NCBI GenBank assembly: GCA_021772985.1 | Contig: JAJFKX010000008.1 | Coordinates: 1 to 64,000 of the forward strand | Source of the DNA: Gammaproteobacteria bacterium | GTDB lineage: Bacteria; Pseudomonadota; Gammaproteobacteria; Xanthomonadales; Wenzhouxiangellaceae | Length of the DNA: 64,000 nucleotides | Direction: 5' to 3' | Part shown: piece by piece, positions 33,555-43,096 of the stretch | Numbering within the stretch: position 1 is the stretch's first letter | Layout: each line of letters starts with the position of its first letter | Translations under genes and position numbers: made by a program | The notes under the pieces: generated by a model | The model's input: only the letters and a program-made list of their open reading frames with translations | The model's database searches: none | What the model was told of the DNA's origin: nothing

Positions 33555-34064
33555 TCAGGGCCGATGCACCAGTTCCAAACGATTACCGCTGGGCTCGCGG
33601 ATCATCATATGCTTGGCCGGACCGCCGTAGGCCAGTTCAGGTGAGAATTCGATCACCACACCTTCCCATTCTGATACCACTTCATACAGGCGGTCCAATT
33701 CCTCAAAACTGGAAACACTGAGTGCAAAATGGTGCAGGCCTACATTATTTTTGCGATCAAAGCGGACCGCAGTATCAGCGTCGGTAACCTGCCATAAAGT
33801 CAAAAAGATATGCCCATTAAAAATAAACTTGGCCGGATAGTCTGAATCTTCACCACGCAGTTCAAAACCCAAAGCGTTAATAAAAAAATCTGCGGAAGCA
33901 TTCAAGTCCAACACTGCCAGACCTAGATGGTCGAGCTCGGTAACCGCTTGTGTGGGTTTGGCGTCTTGATCAATTTTATCGGCTTCAGATTGTGCCTGTG
34001 CAGGCGCAACCTGAAGCAGCAGGGCTAGAGTAATTAATAAACATTGGCGAAAGATTAATGGCAT
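33555..34064 (-). CDS. exported VOC-family protein
   Basis: 169 residues with a signal peptide (CLLITLALLLQVAPAQAQ). The VOC unit follows: LDHLGLAVLDLNASADFFINALGFELRGEDSDYPAKF, LHHFALSVSSFEELDRLYEVV and MIREPSGNRLELVHRP. Location outside the cytoplasm is unusual for the superfamily. Substrate unknown. Confidence 0.82.
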   Translation of the reverse strand: MPLIFRQCLLITLALLLQVAPAQAQSEADKIDQDAKPTQAVTELDHLGLAVLDLNASADFFINALGFELRGEDSDYPAKFIFNGHIFLTLWQVTDADTAVRFDRKNNVGLHHFALSVSSFEELDRLYEVVSEWEGVVIEFSPELAYGGPAKHMMIREPSGNRLELVHRP

Positions 34065-34291
34065 CTAAAGTTACCTTATGAGTAAAAGCAGCTGCTCAAA
34101 ATAATAGCCAGATCACAGATATGCAATGGGTTTTCTACTGTGCGGTTAAATAACAAGACAGGATTCAATTGCCGTGCATAAATAACATTGGATAAAAGCA
34201 TGAGTAAATCTAATCTTGTAATCAAGTCACCAGCTGGCCTTTCTATTGGGCTATCCGCTCATTTGCAGAAGCCACCAGAGTTGAATTCAGG

Positions 34292-35416
34292 ATGACCCAC
34301 TACAGATTGCAAATTCTTATAGTTTTTCTAATCGCCCAAACTATCAATGCTGAGACCTTGATAGTCAGCAATAACAATGACGCTGGTGCCGGTTCATTAC
34401 GTCAGGCAGTGTTGGATGCCAGTGCCGGTGATGAGATCGTATTCAACAACAGTTTGGCCGGGCAAACCATTCAACTGGGTTCGTCAATCAACATTGGGTT
34501 TGATTTGAACATTCAGGGACTGGGTGCTGATCAACTGACGCTAAGCGGTGGTAACAGCACCAGGATGTTTACTATCCAGGCGGCTGCCGAGGTAAGCATC
34601 AGCGGTCTGGAATTTGTTGATGGCAATGCAGCTGCTGGCGGCGCTATTTCAAACAGCGGAGCAGGCACTGTGCTGACGATTACGGATAGCCAGTTTTTGA
34701 ATAATTTTGCCGGTTCCAGTGGTGGCGCCATTGATAACAACGGTGCCACCTTAAATATTTTCAACTCAACATTATCAGGCAACACCACGCCATCATTGGG
34801 CGGTGCGATCAATAACGCCGGCAGCGGGTTCTTGATGATTCGAAATTCCACCCTGTCGGGCAACCAAAGCACCGGCTTTGACGGCGGGGCAATCACCAAT
34901 CTGGGCGGCACGCTGGATATCGCCAATTCAACGGTAGTCAATAACTTTGCTTTTAATTTTGCCGGTGGTATCGGTAACAACTCTCCCTCAAACATCAGCA
35001 ATATCCGAAATACGATTGTGGCCGGTAATACCACCGGAACCGGTAATGGGTTGGAATTCGGTAATCTCGCTGGCACCGGTGCAATTGTATCGGGCGGTGG
35101 CAACCTGATTGGTGTGGCGCAGGGGGCTGGGCAGGGTAATACACTGGGTGTGTTTAATCAGGCTGGTGATCAATTTGGCACAGTTGCCAATCCATTGGAC
35201 CCGATGCTGGGTGGCAGTGATATGAACGGCGGGACGACTCTGACACATTTGCCACAGATTGGCAGCCCGGCAATTGATCAGGGTGTCAATCTCGATCTGC
35301 CAGCCAATGATCAACGTGGGCTGGCGCGAGTATCAAATGCGGTGGTTGATGCAGGCTCGGTTGAAATTCAAGCTGGTCTGGCTGAAGAGTTTTTCATTAA
35401 TGGATTTGAAGGCTGA
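34292..35416 (+). CDS. right-handed beta-helix surface/secreted protein with GFE tail
   Basis: 374 residues: a signal peptide, then LIVSNNNDAGAGSLRQAVLDASAGDEIVF, the usual start of CSLREA/choice-of-anchor-Q-type beta-helix proteins, and Asn/Gly-rich rungs (NNFAGSSGGAIDNNGATLNIFNSTL, NNSPSNISNIRNTIVAGN). The extreme C-terminus EEFFINGFEG resembles the xxFxNGFE tails seen at the ends of many secreted gammaproteobacterial proteins. Function probably adhesion or polysaccharide contact; not certain. Confidence 0.8.
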   Translation: MTHYRLQILIVFLIAQTINAETLIVSNNNDAGAGSLRQAVLDASAGDEIVFNNSLAGQTIQLGSSINIGFDLNIQGLGADQLTLSGGNSTRMFTIQAAAEVSISGLEFVDGNAAAGGAISNSGAGTVLTITDSQFLNNFAGSSGGAIDNNGATLNIFNSTLSGNTTPSLGGAINNAGSGFLMIRNSTLSGNQSTGFDGGAITNLGGTLDIANSTVVNNFAFNFAGGIGNNSPSNISNIRNTIVAGNTTGTGNGLEFGNLAGTGAIVSGGGNLIGVAQGAGQGNTLGVFNQAGDQFGTVANPLDPMLGGSDMNGGTTLTHLPQIGSPAIDQGVNLDLPANDQRGLARVSNAVVDAGSVEIQAGLAEEFFINGFEG

Positions 35417-35492
35417 AGCTCGCGAGTCAGTGAATAAATAATTGGGTGCTACATAAATACCGTTATGGCAAAGCCGCTGCTTAGGGCGTCGG

Positions 35493-36296
35493 TTACCAAT
35501 TTTTAGGCAGTAACGGCCGGAGTTTTTGCAGCAATTCAGCGGGTGATTGGTGGTGCAGGCAAAATACATTCAAAGCCGGCGTATACCCTTCCACCGGCAG
35601 CAAGGCTGCAGGTTGTTGCTGATAGATGAATAAGCGATAACCTAACTCCTTTAACCAGGGATACCAGCGTTGGTGGTTATTAACCTCGATCATCAACATT
35701 GGATGATGTTGCTGCAAGGTATCACGCATGCCTTGCAATGCCTGAATCTCCCAGCCTTCGACATCTATTTTAATAATTAGCGGAATGATTGATTGCTGGT
35801 CAACAGCAGTTACTTTTACAGGCACAGTCTGCAGTTGATATTCCTGTCCACCGCTGTATTCCTGTAGCCGGTCGTGGACATAGTCTTTATCGAATTCCTG
35901 GATATCCAAAGAGGCGTTGGTGGTTAGGTCTTCGCGACCAGCCTTCGGAATGTGAAGGTTAGTCGTGGTGGTTTCCGTGCCGGCGCCTTGTAGCCGATAG
36001 CGAAAGCGCCAGGGGTGAAGGCATTTCACGAAGCCTAGCGCCCAGCGTAATTGCCGGTTGGGTTCCCATGATTCAATTTTTAGACTGCGGTTAACACAAA
36101 AAACCGACAGAGCGAACTGTCCGTAATTAGCGCCAAGATCCAGAATTATGCCCTGCATGTCCTGCAGATGACCAAACAGGTGAATATCACTTTCGTGAGG
36201 TTCACCACTGGCTAACTGCCACCTCAAATGTTGCCAGCGAACCGGTATAATTCGTAGCACAACAGATACCAACCATTTTTTCAGGTAGTTAATCAT
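35493..36296 (-). CDS. FkbM-family methyltransferase
   Basis: 267 residues. SAM-binding parts: QGIILDLGANYGQFALSVF (motif I), IKIDVEGWEIQALQGM (the FkbM DVEGxE motif). Such enzymes O-methylate polyketides, glycans or polysaccharides. Single gene with no pathway neighbours. Confidence 0.88.
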   Translation of the reverse strand: MINYLKKWLVSVVLRIIPVRWQHLRWQLASGEPHESDIHLFGHLQDMQGIILDLGANYGQFALSVFCVNRSLKIESWEPNRQLRWALGFVKCLHPWRFRYRLQGAGTETTTTNLHIPKAGREDLTTNASLDIQEFDKDYVHDRLQEYSGGQEYQLQTVPVKVTAVDQQSIIPLIIKIDVEGWEIQALQGMRDTLQQHHPMLMIEVNNHQRWYPWLKELGYRLFIYQQQPAALLPVEGYTPALNVFCLHHQSPAELLQKLRPLLPKNW

Positions 36297-36357
36297 TAAA
36301 GTATTTCACGGGTTTAACATCAGGAATATTTCCTGGTCTCCATCAGTATTGACGCTG

Positions 36358-36954
36358 ATGGCCGCCAATTTGTTGCCATTGTATCTGGTGATTACCGGGC
36401 AGTGGTCATTGGCGCCGGTAATTTTGTTGTTCTGGTTGGAAAATGTGATTATCGGCACCTTAAACATCATCAAAATGCTGACTTGCAGTAATGGTGGTGT
36501 TTGGGGAATACCGCAGAAATTGTTTATGTCAGCGTTTTTTGCTGTGCATTACGGGATTTTCACTATCGGCCATGGAGTGATGATTATCAGCCTGTTTGCA
36601 GGACAGGAATTGCCCGATGGTGTGGATTTTTCATTGGCGATGGTGCCGTTCGTAATAGGCCATTTTGAGTTGTTGTGGCCTGCGTTGCTGCTATTTGCCA
36701 GTCACTTTATTTCGCTGATCAGCAACTATTATATTGGTGGTGAATATCGTCGTGAGGATGTCAAAGAATTAATGGCCAAACCCTATGGCAGGGTAATTAT
36801 ATTGCACCTGACAGTGTTGGTTGGCGGGCTGATCGCCCAAGCACTGGGGCAGCCGGTATTTGTATTGGTGTTACTGGTGGTGTTGAAGACACTGCTGGAT
36901 ATTGCAGCTCACCAACGTGAGCATCGGAAACTCATGGTGCCTTCGTACGAATGA
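36358..36954 (+). CDS. DUF6498-like membrane protein
   Basis: About 198 residues from the ATG at 36358 (TTG at 36349 also possible). Five hydrophobic segments, with NLLPLYLVITGQWSLAPVILLFWLENVIIGTLNIIKML and FFAVHYGIFTIGHGVMI typical of the family. No function known. It precedes the copper-delivery genes by 30 bp in the same direction. Confidence 0.75.
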   Translation: MAANLLPLYLVITGQWSLAPVILLFWLENVIIGTLNIIKMLTCSNGGVWGIPQKLFMSAFFAVHYGIFTIGHGVMIISLFAGQELPDGVDFSLAMVPFVIGHFELLWPALLLFASHFISLISNYYIGGEYRREDVKELMAKPYGRVIILHLTVLVGGLIAQALGQPVFVLVLLVVLKTLLDIAAHQREHRKLMVPSYE

Positions 36955-36984
36955 TAATACTGCACTTATTTCAGAGTATTGAAC

Positions 36985-37821
36985 ATGACTGACAGCACGC
37001 CGTTGATGGTGACATTTTTCATACCCTGGGAATTTTCCTGGCTCATATTCGGGTGTATTTGGGCTGCGATTATTTTATTTGTGCGTGGTTTGAGACAAGG
37101 TGTGGAGCCCGGTTTTGGCCGCAGTCTGGCCTTTTTCCTGGGTGTGCTGCTGATGTATCTGGTGACCCAGACGCATTTCGATTACTGGTCACAATATATG
37201 TTCTTCGTGCACCGCGGCCAGCATCTGGTGCTGCATCATCTGGCGCCGTTTTTAATTGCCTTATCGGCGCCAGGTACGGTGCTGGCGGCAGGAATGCCGA
37301 AAATCATTAAGCGCTGGTTTGCCCGCCAAACTAAACTACGTCAGCTATTGACCAAAGCTTACCGGTTTGTTCAACAGCCATTTCTGGCCAGCCTGCTGTT
37401 TGTCGGTTTGATTGCTTTCTGGCTGACCCCTGAGATTCATTTCGATGCCATGCTGAGCGAACGGCTTTACTGGATTATGAATTGGTCGATGGCACTCGAC
37501 GGTTTGTTATTTTGGTGGTTAATGCTGGCTGATACCCGTGATCGGATTACACCACAGTTAAGCTATGGGGTGCGGATGCTGCTGTTGGCCGCAATTATGT
37601 TGCCGCAGATTATCATCGGGGCGCGACTGGCATTCAGCAAACAGGTTGTATTTGATGTTTATGCAGTATGTGGTCGGGCCTGGCCAATCAGCCCATTGGC
37701 CGATCAACAACTGGGCGGATTGATTACCTGGATTCCCGCCGCCATGATGAGTGTAGTCGCAGCCTTGATATTATTGCGGCGGTTGCTGCATTCACAGTCC
37801 AATCCATCACCAGCTAACTAA
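36985..37821 (+). CDS. CtaG-like cytochrome c oxidase assembly membrane protein
   Basis: About 278 residues, seven membrane segments. Caa3_CtaG-type blocks: FDYWSQYMFFVHRGQHLVLHHLAPFLIALSAP, LYWIMNWSMALDGLLFWWLML and WPISPLADQQLGGLITWIPAAMM. These proteins help copper loading of haem-copper oxidases. PCuAC and SCO genes follow. Confidence 0.85.
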   Translation: MTDSTPLMVTFFIPWEFSWLIFGCIWAAIILFVRGLRQGVEPGFGRSLAFFLGVLLMYLVTQTHFDYWSQYMFFVHRGQHLVLHHLAPFLIALSAPGTVLAAGMPKIIKRWFARQTKLRQLLTKAYRFVQQPFLASLLFVGLIAFWLTPEIHFDAMLSERLYWIMNWSMALDGLLFWWLMLADTRDRITPQLSYGVRMLLLAAIMLPQIIIGARLAFSKQVVFDVYAVCGRAWPISPLADQQLGGLITWIPAAMMSVVAALILLRRLLHSQSNPSPAN

Positions 37822-37841
37822 GTTGCTGCACAGGAAACACT

Positions 37842-38303
37842 ATGCGACGAATAACACTGGGTCTGCTGACTATGTTGCTGTTGTTTGGTGGCTTGCTATG
37901 GGTGTGGTTAGTGGATACCCCGGATGGTTTAACTATCGATCAGGCGCGTATCCGTCTGGTGCCCGGTGGCGGGCCTCAGGCCGGTTACTTTATTTTGCAC
38001 AATAACACCCGCGAATCGTTGCACCTGCAGGCAGCCAACAGTGAGGTGTTTGGCAGTGTTATGCTGCATCAAAGCCGTATCCAAAATGGCCAATCACAGA
38101 TGGATGCATTGGATGCAGGCGTGTTGGTTGCTGCCCGTAGGTCGATCGAATTTATGCCTGGCGGCATGCATTTAATGCTGATGCGCTCTAACCACACGCT
38201 GGAGATTGGAGATAGTGTACCGATCACATTGGAACTGGCCGGCAGCGACAACCAGATTCAATTCATAACCCACAACTTTATCGTGGTTCCATTAGCCCCT
38301 TGA
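37842..38303 (+). CDS. PCu(A)C-type periplasmic copper chaperone
   Basis: 153 residues with an N-terminal membrane/signal segment (LGLLTMLLLFGGLLWVWLV). Copper ligands of the H-M-x10-M-x21-H-x-M type are seen in VMLHQSRI...MDAL and FMPGGMHLMLM. It would pass Cu(I) to the CuA site of cytochrome oxidase together with SCO. Overlaps the region before sco by a stop next to the ribosome site. Confidence 0.88.
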   Translation: MRRITLGLLTMLLLFGGLLWVWLVDTPDGLTIDQARIRLVPGGGPQAGYFILHNNTRESLHLQAANSEVFGSVMLHQSRIQNGQSQMDALDAGVLVAARRSIEFMPGGMHLMLMRSNHTLEIGDSVPITLELAGSDNQIQFITHNFIVVPLAP

Positions 38304-38317
38304 GGAGATCAATCAAA

Positions 38318-38908
38318 ATGGTGTTATCGCGAATACTCATATGGGTTCTGGCAGCTCTGGCGATGGGGTTGATTGGTTGTCAATCTGACACTGAATGGTA
38401 TGGCAAAGACATCCGTGGATTGATGCCTGATCTGGAGTTCGAGTTGCTGAATGCAGAAGCACAGACCGTGACCCAAGTTGATTCGTCAGGCAAGATCAAT
38501 CTGCTTTTTTTCGGGTTTACTTATTGCCCGGATATTTGCCCGACTACACTGGCGCAATTGGCTGCTGCAATCCGGAGTCTGCCAGAATCGATGCAGCAAC
38601 AAGTACAGGTTTTGTTCGTCAGTGTGGACCCGGAACGAGACAGTGGTGAACGGTTAAGACAGTATGCCGGGGCATTTGGAGCCCAGTTTGTGGGTCTCAC
38701 CGGCAGTCAGGATCAATTGCAGGCATTAACCCGTCGTTACCGGGTTACTTATGGATACGGTGAGCGGGACGCCAACGGCGACTATAATGTGAGTCATAGC
38801 AGCGCGGTATTCGCATTTGATAAAGCCGGCAGTGTCAGACTTTTGCTGCGTGAGGATTTAACCCCGGCTCAGATTGCTGCTGATTTGCAAAAAATATCAA
38901 CTGAGTGA
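38318..38908 (+). CDS. SCO1/SenC-family copper chaperone/thiol reductase
   Basis: About 196 residues from ATG at 38318 with GAGGAG 10 nt upstream. The signal/lipobox LAALAMGLIGC marks it as a lipoprotein. The copper/redox motif is FTYCPDICPTTL, with the distal His in YNVSHSSAVFAF. Role: metallation of the CuA centre. Part of the CtaG-PCuAC-SCO row. Confidence 0.92.
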   Translation: MVLSRILIWVLAALAMGLIGCQSDTEWYGKDIRGLMPDLEFELLNAEAQTVTQVDSSGKINLLFFGFTYCPDICPTTLAQLAAAIRSLPESMQQQVQVLFVSVDPERDSGERLRQYAGAFGAQFVGLTGSQDQLQALTRRYRVTYGYGERDANGDYNVSHSSAVFAFDKAGSVRLLLREDLTPAQIAADLQKISTE

Positions 38909-40527
38909 TCAAGATTATGCGCAATCATCGATTGGTCTGGTTATTGCTTCCATTATTGGTGGCATGCCAAAACCAGGATGCACAAATAGCCGCTGTTGCC
39001 GATCAACAATCACTGGCTGTTACTGGTTTCAGCAACCCGGATTTGTATGAATTAAGCATTGCTCAAGCCCGAACCGCAATGCAAGCCGGGTCACTGACTG
39101 CAGTGCAATTGACGGAATACTATCTGGCTCGAATCGAACACTACAACCCGGTGTTGAATGCAGTGATAGCGGTTAGTCCAGATGCCATCGATCAGGCCCG
39201 AAGCCTGGATGCAGAGCTTGCCAATGGCCGGGTTCGTGGGGTGTTGCATGGTATCCCGGTACTATTAAAAGACAATATCGAAAGCCTGGGAAGTTTGCCT
39301 ACCACCGCAGGATCATTGGCTTTGCAGGATAATGTGACCAATCGGGATGCCACAGTCACTGCCAATTTAAGGGCCGCTGGAGCAGTAATACTTGGCAAAG
39401 CCAATTTGAGCGAGTGGGCCAATTTCCGTTCGACTCGCTCATCCAGCGGTTGGAGTGGAATAGGTGGCCAGGCTCGTAACCCCTATGACACCGATAGAAG
39501 CCCATGTGGTTCCAGTTCCGGATCAGCTGTGGCAGTAGCTGCTGACCTGACTTTATTGGCAGTTGGAACCGAAACCAACGGCTCAGTGGTATGTCCGTCC
39601 AGCGCCAATGGAGTGGTTGGCATTAAGCCAACTATTGGTGTGGTCAGTCGGACCGGCATCGTGCCGATTTCGCATCGCCAGGATACAGCTGGTCCAATGG
39701 CTCGTAATGTCTTTGATGCTGCTGTGATGTTATCAGCCATGGCCGGTTTTGACAGTGAAGACGGGGTCACCGCGGCGGGGCAGCAAAATGGCAGTTTTAA
39801 CCGCGATTACACGGAATTTTTGACGGCAAATGCATTGCAGGGCAAACGTATTGGCGTGTTGCGTGGTGTTGCCGGGTTCCATGAAGGTGTTGATGCCCTG
39901 TTTGATCAGGCTGCGATTGACCTGGGTATCGCAGGTGCTGTACTTGTTGATGAACTTGAATACCCGGACCCCGGTGATGCTTTTGATAATGGCAATTCTT
40001 TTAACGCACTGTTACTCGATTTTAAAAATGATCTGAACAGTTACCTGGCCGGGTTACCTAATCCACCACCTGCAGCTGTTGATCTGGAGAGCCTGATTAC
40101 ATTCAACCGCCGGCATGCTGATCGGGAAATGTCGTGGTTTCAACAGGAACTGTTCGAACAATCACAGGAAAAGGGTGGCTTTGATGATCCGGAGTATCAG
40201 CAGGCAGTTGCGAAAATCACCGAAGCAACACGTAATGGTATTGATCAGTTACTCGAACAACATAATCTGGATGCACTGATCGCACCAACTAGTTCTGCAG
40301 CCTGGAGTATTGATCTAGTTAATGGTGATAGATTTTTGGGTGGAAGCTCCACCTATCCTGCTGTTTCCGGTTATCCGAATGTTACCGTGCCGATGGGATA
40401 CTTAAAACAATTGCCGGTTGGCATGTCGTTTATAGGTAGTGCGTTTAGTGAACCTGCCTTACTGGCATTGGCCTATGCATATGAGCAGGCGACCATGCAT
40501 CGGCAGCCTCCGAGACTGGAACAATAA
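38905..40527 (+). CDS. amidase-signature-family lipoprotein
   Basis: 540 residues from a GTG overlapping sco. The N-terminus WLLLPLLVACQ is a lipoprotein signal. The Ser-Ser-Lys triad is seen in GIPVLLKDNIES (Lys) and GSSSGSAVAVAADLTLLAVGTETNGSVVCPSS (two Ser). It hydrolyses amides or peptides in the periplasm; substrate unknown. Confidence 0.92.
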   Translation: MIKIMRNHRLVWLLLPLLVACQNQDAQIAAVADQQSLAVTGFSNPDLYELSIAQARTAMQAGSLTAVQLTEYYLARIEHYNPVLNAVIAVSPDAIDQARSLDAELANGRVRGVLHGIPVLLKDNIESLGSLPTTAGSLALQDNVTNRDATVTANLRAAGAVILGKANLSEWANFRSTRSSSGWSGIGGQARNPYDTDRSPCGSSSGSAVAVAADLTLLAVGTETNGSVVCPSSANGVVGIKPTIGVVSRTGIVPISHRQDTAGPMARNVFDAAVMLSAMAGFDSEDGVTAAGQQNGSFNRDYTEFLTANALQGKRIGVLRGVAGFHEGVDALFDQAAIDLGIAGAVLVDELEYPDPGDAFDNGNSFNALLLDFKNDLNSYLAGLPNPPPAAVDLESLITFNRRHADREMSWFQQELFEQSQEKGGFDDPEYQQAVAKITEATRNGIDQLLEQHNLDALIAPTSSAAWSIDLVNGDRFLGGSSTYPAVSGYPNVTVPMGYLKQLPVGMSFIGSAFSEPALLALAYAYEQATMHRQPPRLEQ

Positions 40528-40542
40528 TGATTAATTTAAAAT

Positions 40543-40899
40543 ATGCTTATGACTACTCAATTTGACGAATTTCTACAGCGCCGTGAGCGTGGTAATGAAG
40601 CTTTACTGGATACCCAAAGCCTGGCGATCAAACGTTTCGTTGGTTTGGATAAAACCGTTTATGGCGATGGCGCATTGAGCACTAAAAGCAAGGAACTACT
40701 GGGTTTGGTAGCCTCTGCGGTACTGCGTTGCAATGATTGTATCGATTACCATCTGCAGCGTTGTGTACAGGAAGGATATAGTAAAGCTGAGCTTGATGAA
40801 GCGATGAGTGTGGCGATGATGGTAGGCGGTAGTATTGTCATTCCGCACGCCCGACATGCTGCAGTAACGATTGAAGGACTTATGTCATCAGACAACTAA
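40543..40899 (+). CDS. carboxymuconolactone decarboxylase/AhpD-like protein
   Basis: 118 residues. The CxxC peroxidase-like motif lies in LRCNDCIDYHLQRCVQEGYSKAELDEAM. Members act as alkylhydroperoxidases or as small hydrolases. ATG at 40543 or 40549. Confidence 0.85.
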   Translation: MLMTTQFDEFLQRRERGNEALLDTQSLAIKRFVGLDKTVYGDGALSTKSKELLGLVASAVLRCNDCIDYHLQRCVQEGYSKAELDEAMSVAMMVGGSIVIPHARHAAVTIEGLMSSDN

Positions 40900-41013
40900 A
40901 ACGATTACCTGCGCGTAAGCGAATAGCAGGGTGTCGGTCTTGTTAAACGGTTATCATCAAGCGATTGGTTTGATCAGTTTTTTCCGGCATTTTGAGATCC
41001 GGGTAATATTTTT

Positions 41014-41820
41014 ATGAGCAGTAGCGAAACAACAGCTTTTATTGAATTGGAGAACGTGGTTTTTCGGCGTGGTTCACGAATCATTCTGGACGACTTCAGT
41101 TTGTCGATTCCGCAAGCTTCAATAGCCGCCATTATGGGCCCCAGCGGGGTTGGCAAAAGCACTGTTTTGAAACTGATCACCGGCCAGATCAAGCCTGAGT
41201 CAGGACGGGTAGTGGTGAATGGTGAGCGGATTGATGAAATGTCTGACCGGCAGTTGAACCAATACCGTAAAACCTTAGGGGTGATGTTGCAGAACAGCGC
41301 CTTGTTTACTGATTTAAGTGTTTATGAAAACGTGGCGTTGCCGGTGCGGGAACATACCTTGCTGCCGGAAACCATTATTCGTCGGTTGGTTTTGACCAAG
41401 TTGCATGCTGTTGGTCTACGTGGTGCGATTGATCTTTATCCCAGAGAGTTATCAGGTGGGATGGCGCGCCGGGTGGCATTGGCCAGAGCACTGGTACTGG
41501 ACCCGGCGCTGGTTTTATATGACGAACCGTTCACCGGTCTGGATCCGATTGCAGTAGCCACTGTCAGTCAATTGATCCGGCATGTTAATGCGGCCTTGGG
41601 TTTGACCAGTGTATTGGTCACTCACAATGTGACGCAGATGGGCAAACTGGTGGATTTGGCTTGCATTATTGTGGCCGGCAAAGTAGCCGCTGTCGGCTCA
41701 CCACAGAGTTTATTTGATGATAAATCACCCGAGGTTCAGCAGTTTATGGATGGTCTGCCTGATGGCCCGGTGCCGTTTCATTATCCCGCCACTGAGTTGA
41801 GTGAGGATCTGCTGGTATGA
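41014..41820 (+). CDS. mlaF: MlaF, ATPase of the phospholipid transport system
   Basis: 268 residues. Walker A GPSGVGKST, Q-loop MLQNSALFTDLSVYENVALP, signature LSGGMARRVALARAL and Walker B LVLYDEPFTGLDP. It energises retrograde/anterograde phospholipid movement between membranes with MlaE, MlaD and MlaB. First gene of the mla operon; overlaps mlaE by ATGA. Confidence 0.96.
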   Translation: MSSSETTAFIELENVVFRRGSRIILDDFSLSIPQASIAAIMGPSGVGKSTVLKLITGQIKPESGRVVVNGERIDEMSDRQLNQYRKTLGVMLQNSALFTDLSVYENVALPVREHTLLPETIIRRLVLTKLHAVGLRGAIDLYPRELSGGMARRVALARALVLDPALVLYDEPFTGLDPIAVATVSQLIRHVNAALGLTSVLVTHNVTQMGKLVDLACIIVAGKVAAVGSPQSLFDDKSPEVQQFMDGLPDGPVPFHYPATELSEDLLV

Positions 41821-42584
41821 GTGCCACCAATCAGTTTGGAGAAATCCGTAATGCGATTGGCGGCATAGGCCGTGGCGGCCTGTTTATGTTGCAAATTCTG
41901 GCCTGCATAAGGCCCACTGTGAAACAGTGGGGTGAGGTGTTGCGGCAGTTGTACTTTATCGGCACCCGTTCACTGGTGATTATTTTGACCAGTGCATTTT
42001 TTGTCGGCATGGTGCTGGGTTTGCAGGGATATTCAACCCTGGTCCAGTTTGGGGCTAGTGAATCGGTGGGCGCGGTGGTGGCATTGTCACTGTTTCGTGA
42101 GCTGGGACCAGTGCTGACGGCATTGTTGTTCGCCGGGCGTGCAGGCACATCCATGGCGGCTGAAATCGGTCTGATGAAAGCCACAGAACAACTGGATGCT
42201 TTGGAGTTGATGGCAATTGACCCGATAGAGCGGGTAGTGCTGCCCAAGTTTATCGCCGCAGTTCTGGCGGTGCCGGTACTCACCGCATTATTCAATTTGC
42301 TGGCAGTGCTGGGTAGTTATTTGTTTGCGGTGGAATGGACTCACCTGGATCAAGGTCTGTTCTGGGGTCGGATGCAGGCAGTGGTCGAATTCCAGGCGGA
42401 CTTCGTCAGCGGTATGATCAAAAGTGTTGTATTTGGCATTGTGATTGCTATTGTTTCGGTGTTTCAGGGCTATTTTGCTGAACCAACCAGCCGTGGGGTA
42501 GCCACAGCAACCACCCAAACAGTGATCGTCAGTTCGATCATGGTATTGGTTCTGGATTTTGTGCTGACTGCGTTCCTAATATAG
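41817..42584 (+). CDS. mlaE: MlaE, permease
   Basis: 255 residues. MlaE blocks LPF-type GTRSLVIILTSAFFVGMVLGLQGYSTLVQFGA, LSLFRELGPVLTALLFAGRAGTSMAAEIGLMKATEQLDALELMAIDP are unmistakable. Five-six membrane helices. Overlaps mlaF. Confidence 0.96.
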   Translation: MSATNQFGEIRNAIGGIGRGGLFMLQILACIRPTVKQWGEVLRQLYFIGTRSLVIILTSAFFVGMVLGLQGYSTLVQFGASESVGAVVALSLFRELGPVLTALLFAGRAGTSMAAEIGLMKATEQLDALELMAIDPIERVVLPKFIAAVLAVPVLTALFNLLAVLGSYLFAVEWTHLDQGLFWGRMQAVVEFQADFVSGMIKSVVFGIVIAIVSVFQGYFAEPTSRGVATATTQTVIVSSIMVLVLDFVLTAFLI

Positions 42585-42604
42585 TTTATTAACTAGGTGT
42601 AATT

Positions 42605-43081
42605 GTGAAAATCAATCAAAGTGTTGAATTAACGTCCGGTTTGTTCATGTTATTGGGCTTGGCTGCACTGTTGTTTCTGGCATTTGAAGCCACCGATGTG
42701 GGCAGTTTCGGTGATGCAGGCTCATATCAGGTTAGCGCCCGGTTCACCAATGTTGGTGACCTTAAACCACGTGCGCCGGTAGCGGTTGCCGGGGTTAATA
42801 TCGGTACCATTGATAGTATTGAGTTGGAATCTGATACTTTTGAAGCAGTGGTCATAATGACGATTAGTGCAGATTATGATCAACTACCGGATGATACCTC
42901 TGCCAGTATTTATACCAAGGGTATCCTGGGTGATAAATACATTGAGCTGGAACCGGGTGGCTCTCCGGATTATCTGCAGGATGGCGATGAATTATTTATT
43001 TCCAATTCAGCAGTGGTATTGGAAAAACTGGTCAGCAAATATTTATTTAATAGTGATTCTGATTCGTCCGAGGACGAATGA
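42605..43081 (+). CDS. mlaD: MlaD, MCE-domain lipid-binding protein
   Basis: 158 residues: N-terminal membrane anchor (LTSGLFMLLGLAALLFLAFEA) then one MCE domain with VSARFTNVGDLKPRAPVAVAGVNIGTIDSIEL and IYTKGILGDKYIELEPGGS. Starts with GTG-free ATG? it starts at GTG 42605. It forms the hexameric ring of the complex. Confidence 0.95.
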   Translation: MKINQSVELTSGLFMLLGLAALLFLAFEATDVGSFGDAGSYQVSARFTNVGDLKPRAPVAVAGVNIGTIDSIELESDTFEAVVIMTISADYDQLPDDTSASIYTKGILGDKYIELEPGGSPDYLQDGDELFISNSAVVLEKLVSKYLFNSDSDSSEDE

Positions 43082-43096
43082 TTGATGAGGAAAGTA

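Noticed and set aside
34531-35103. 190-codon antisense frame in the beta-helix gene
   Set aside because: Pro/Leu-rich reverse reading of repetitive Asn/Gly codons.
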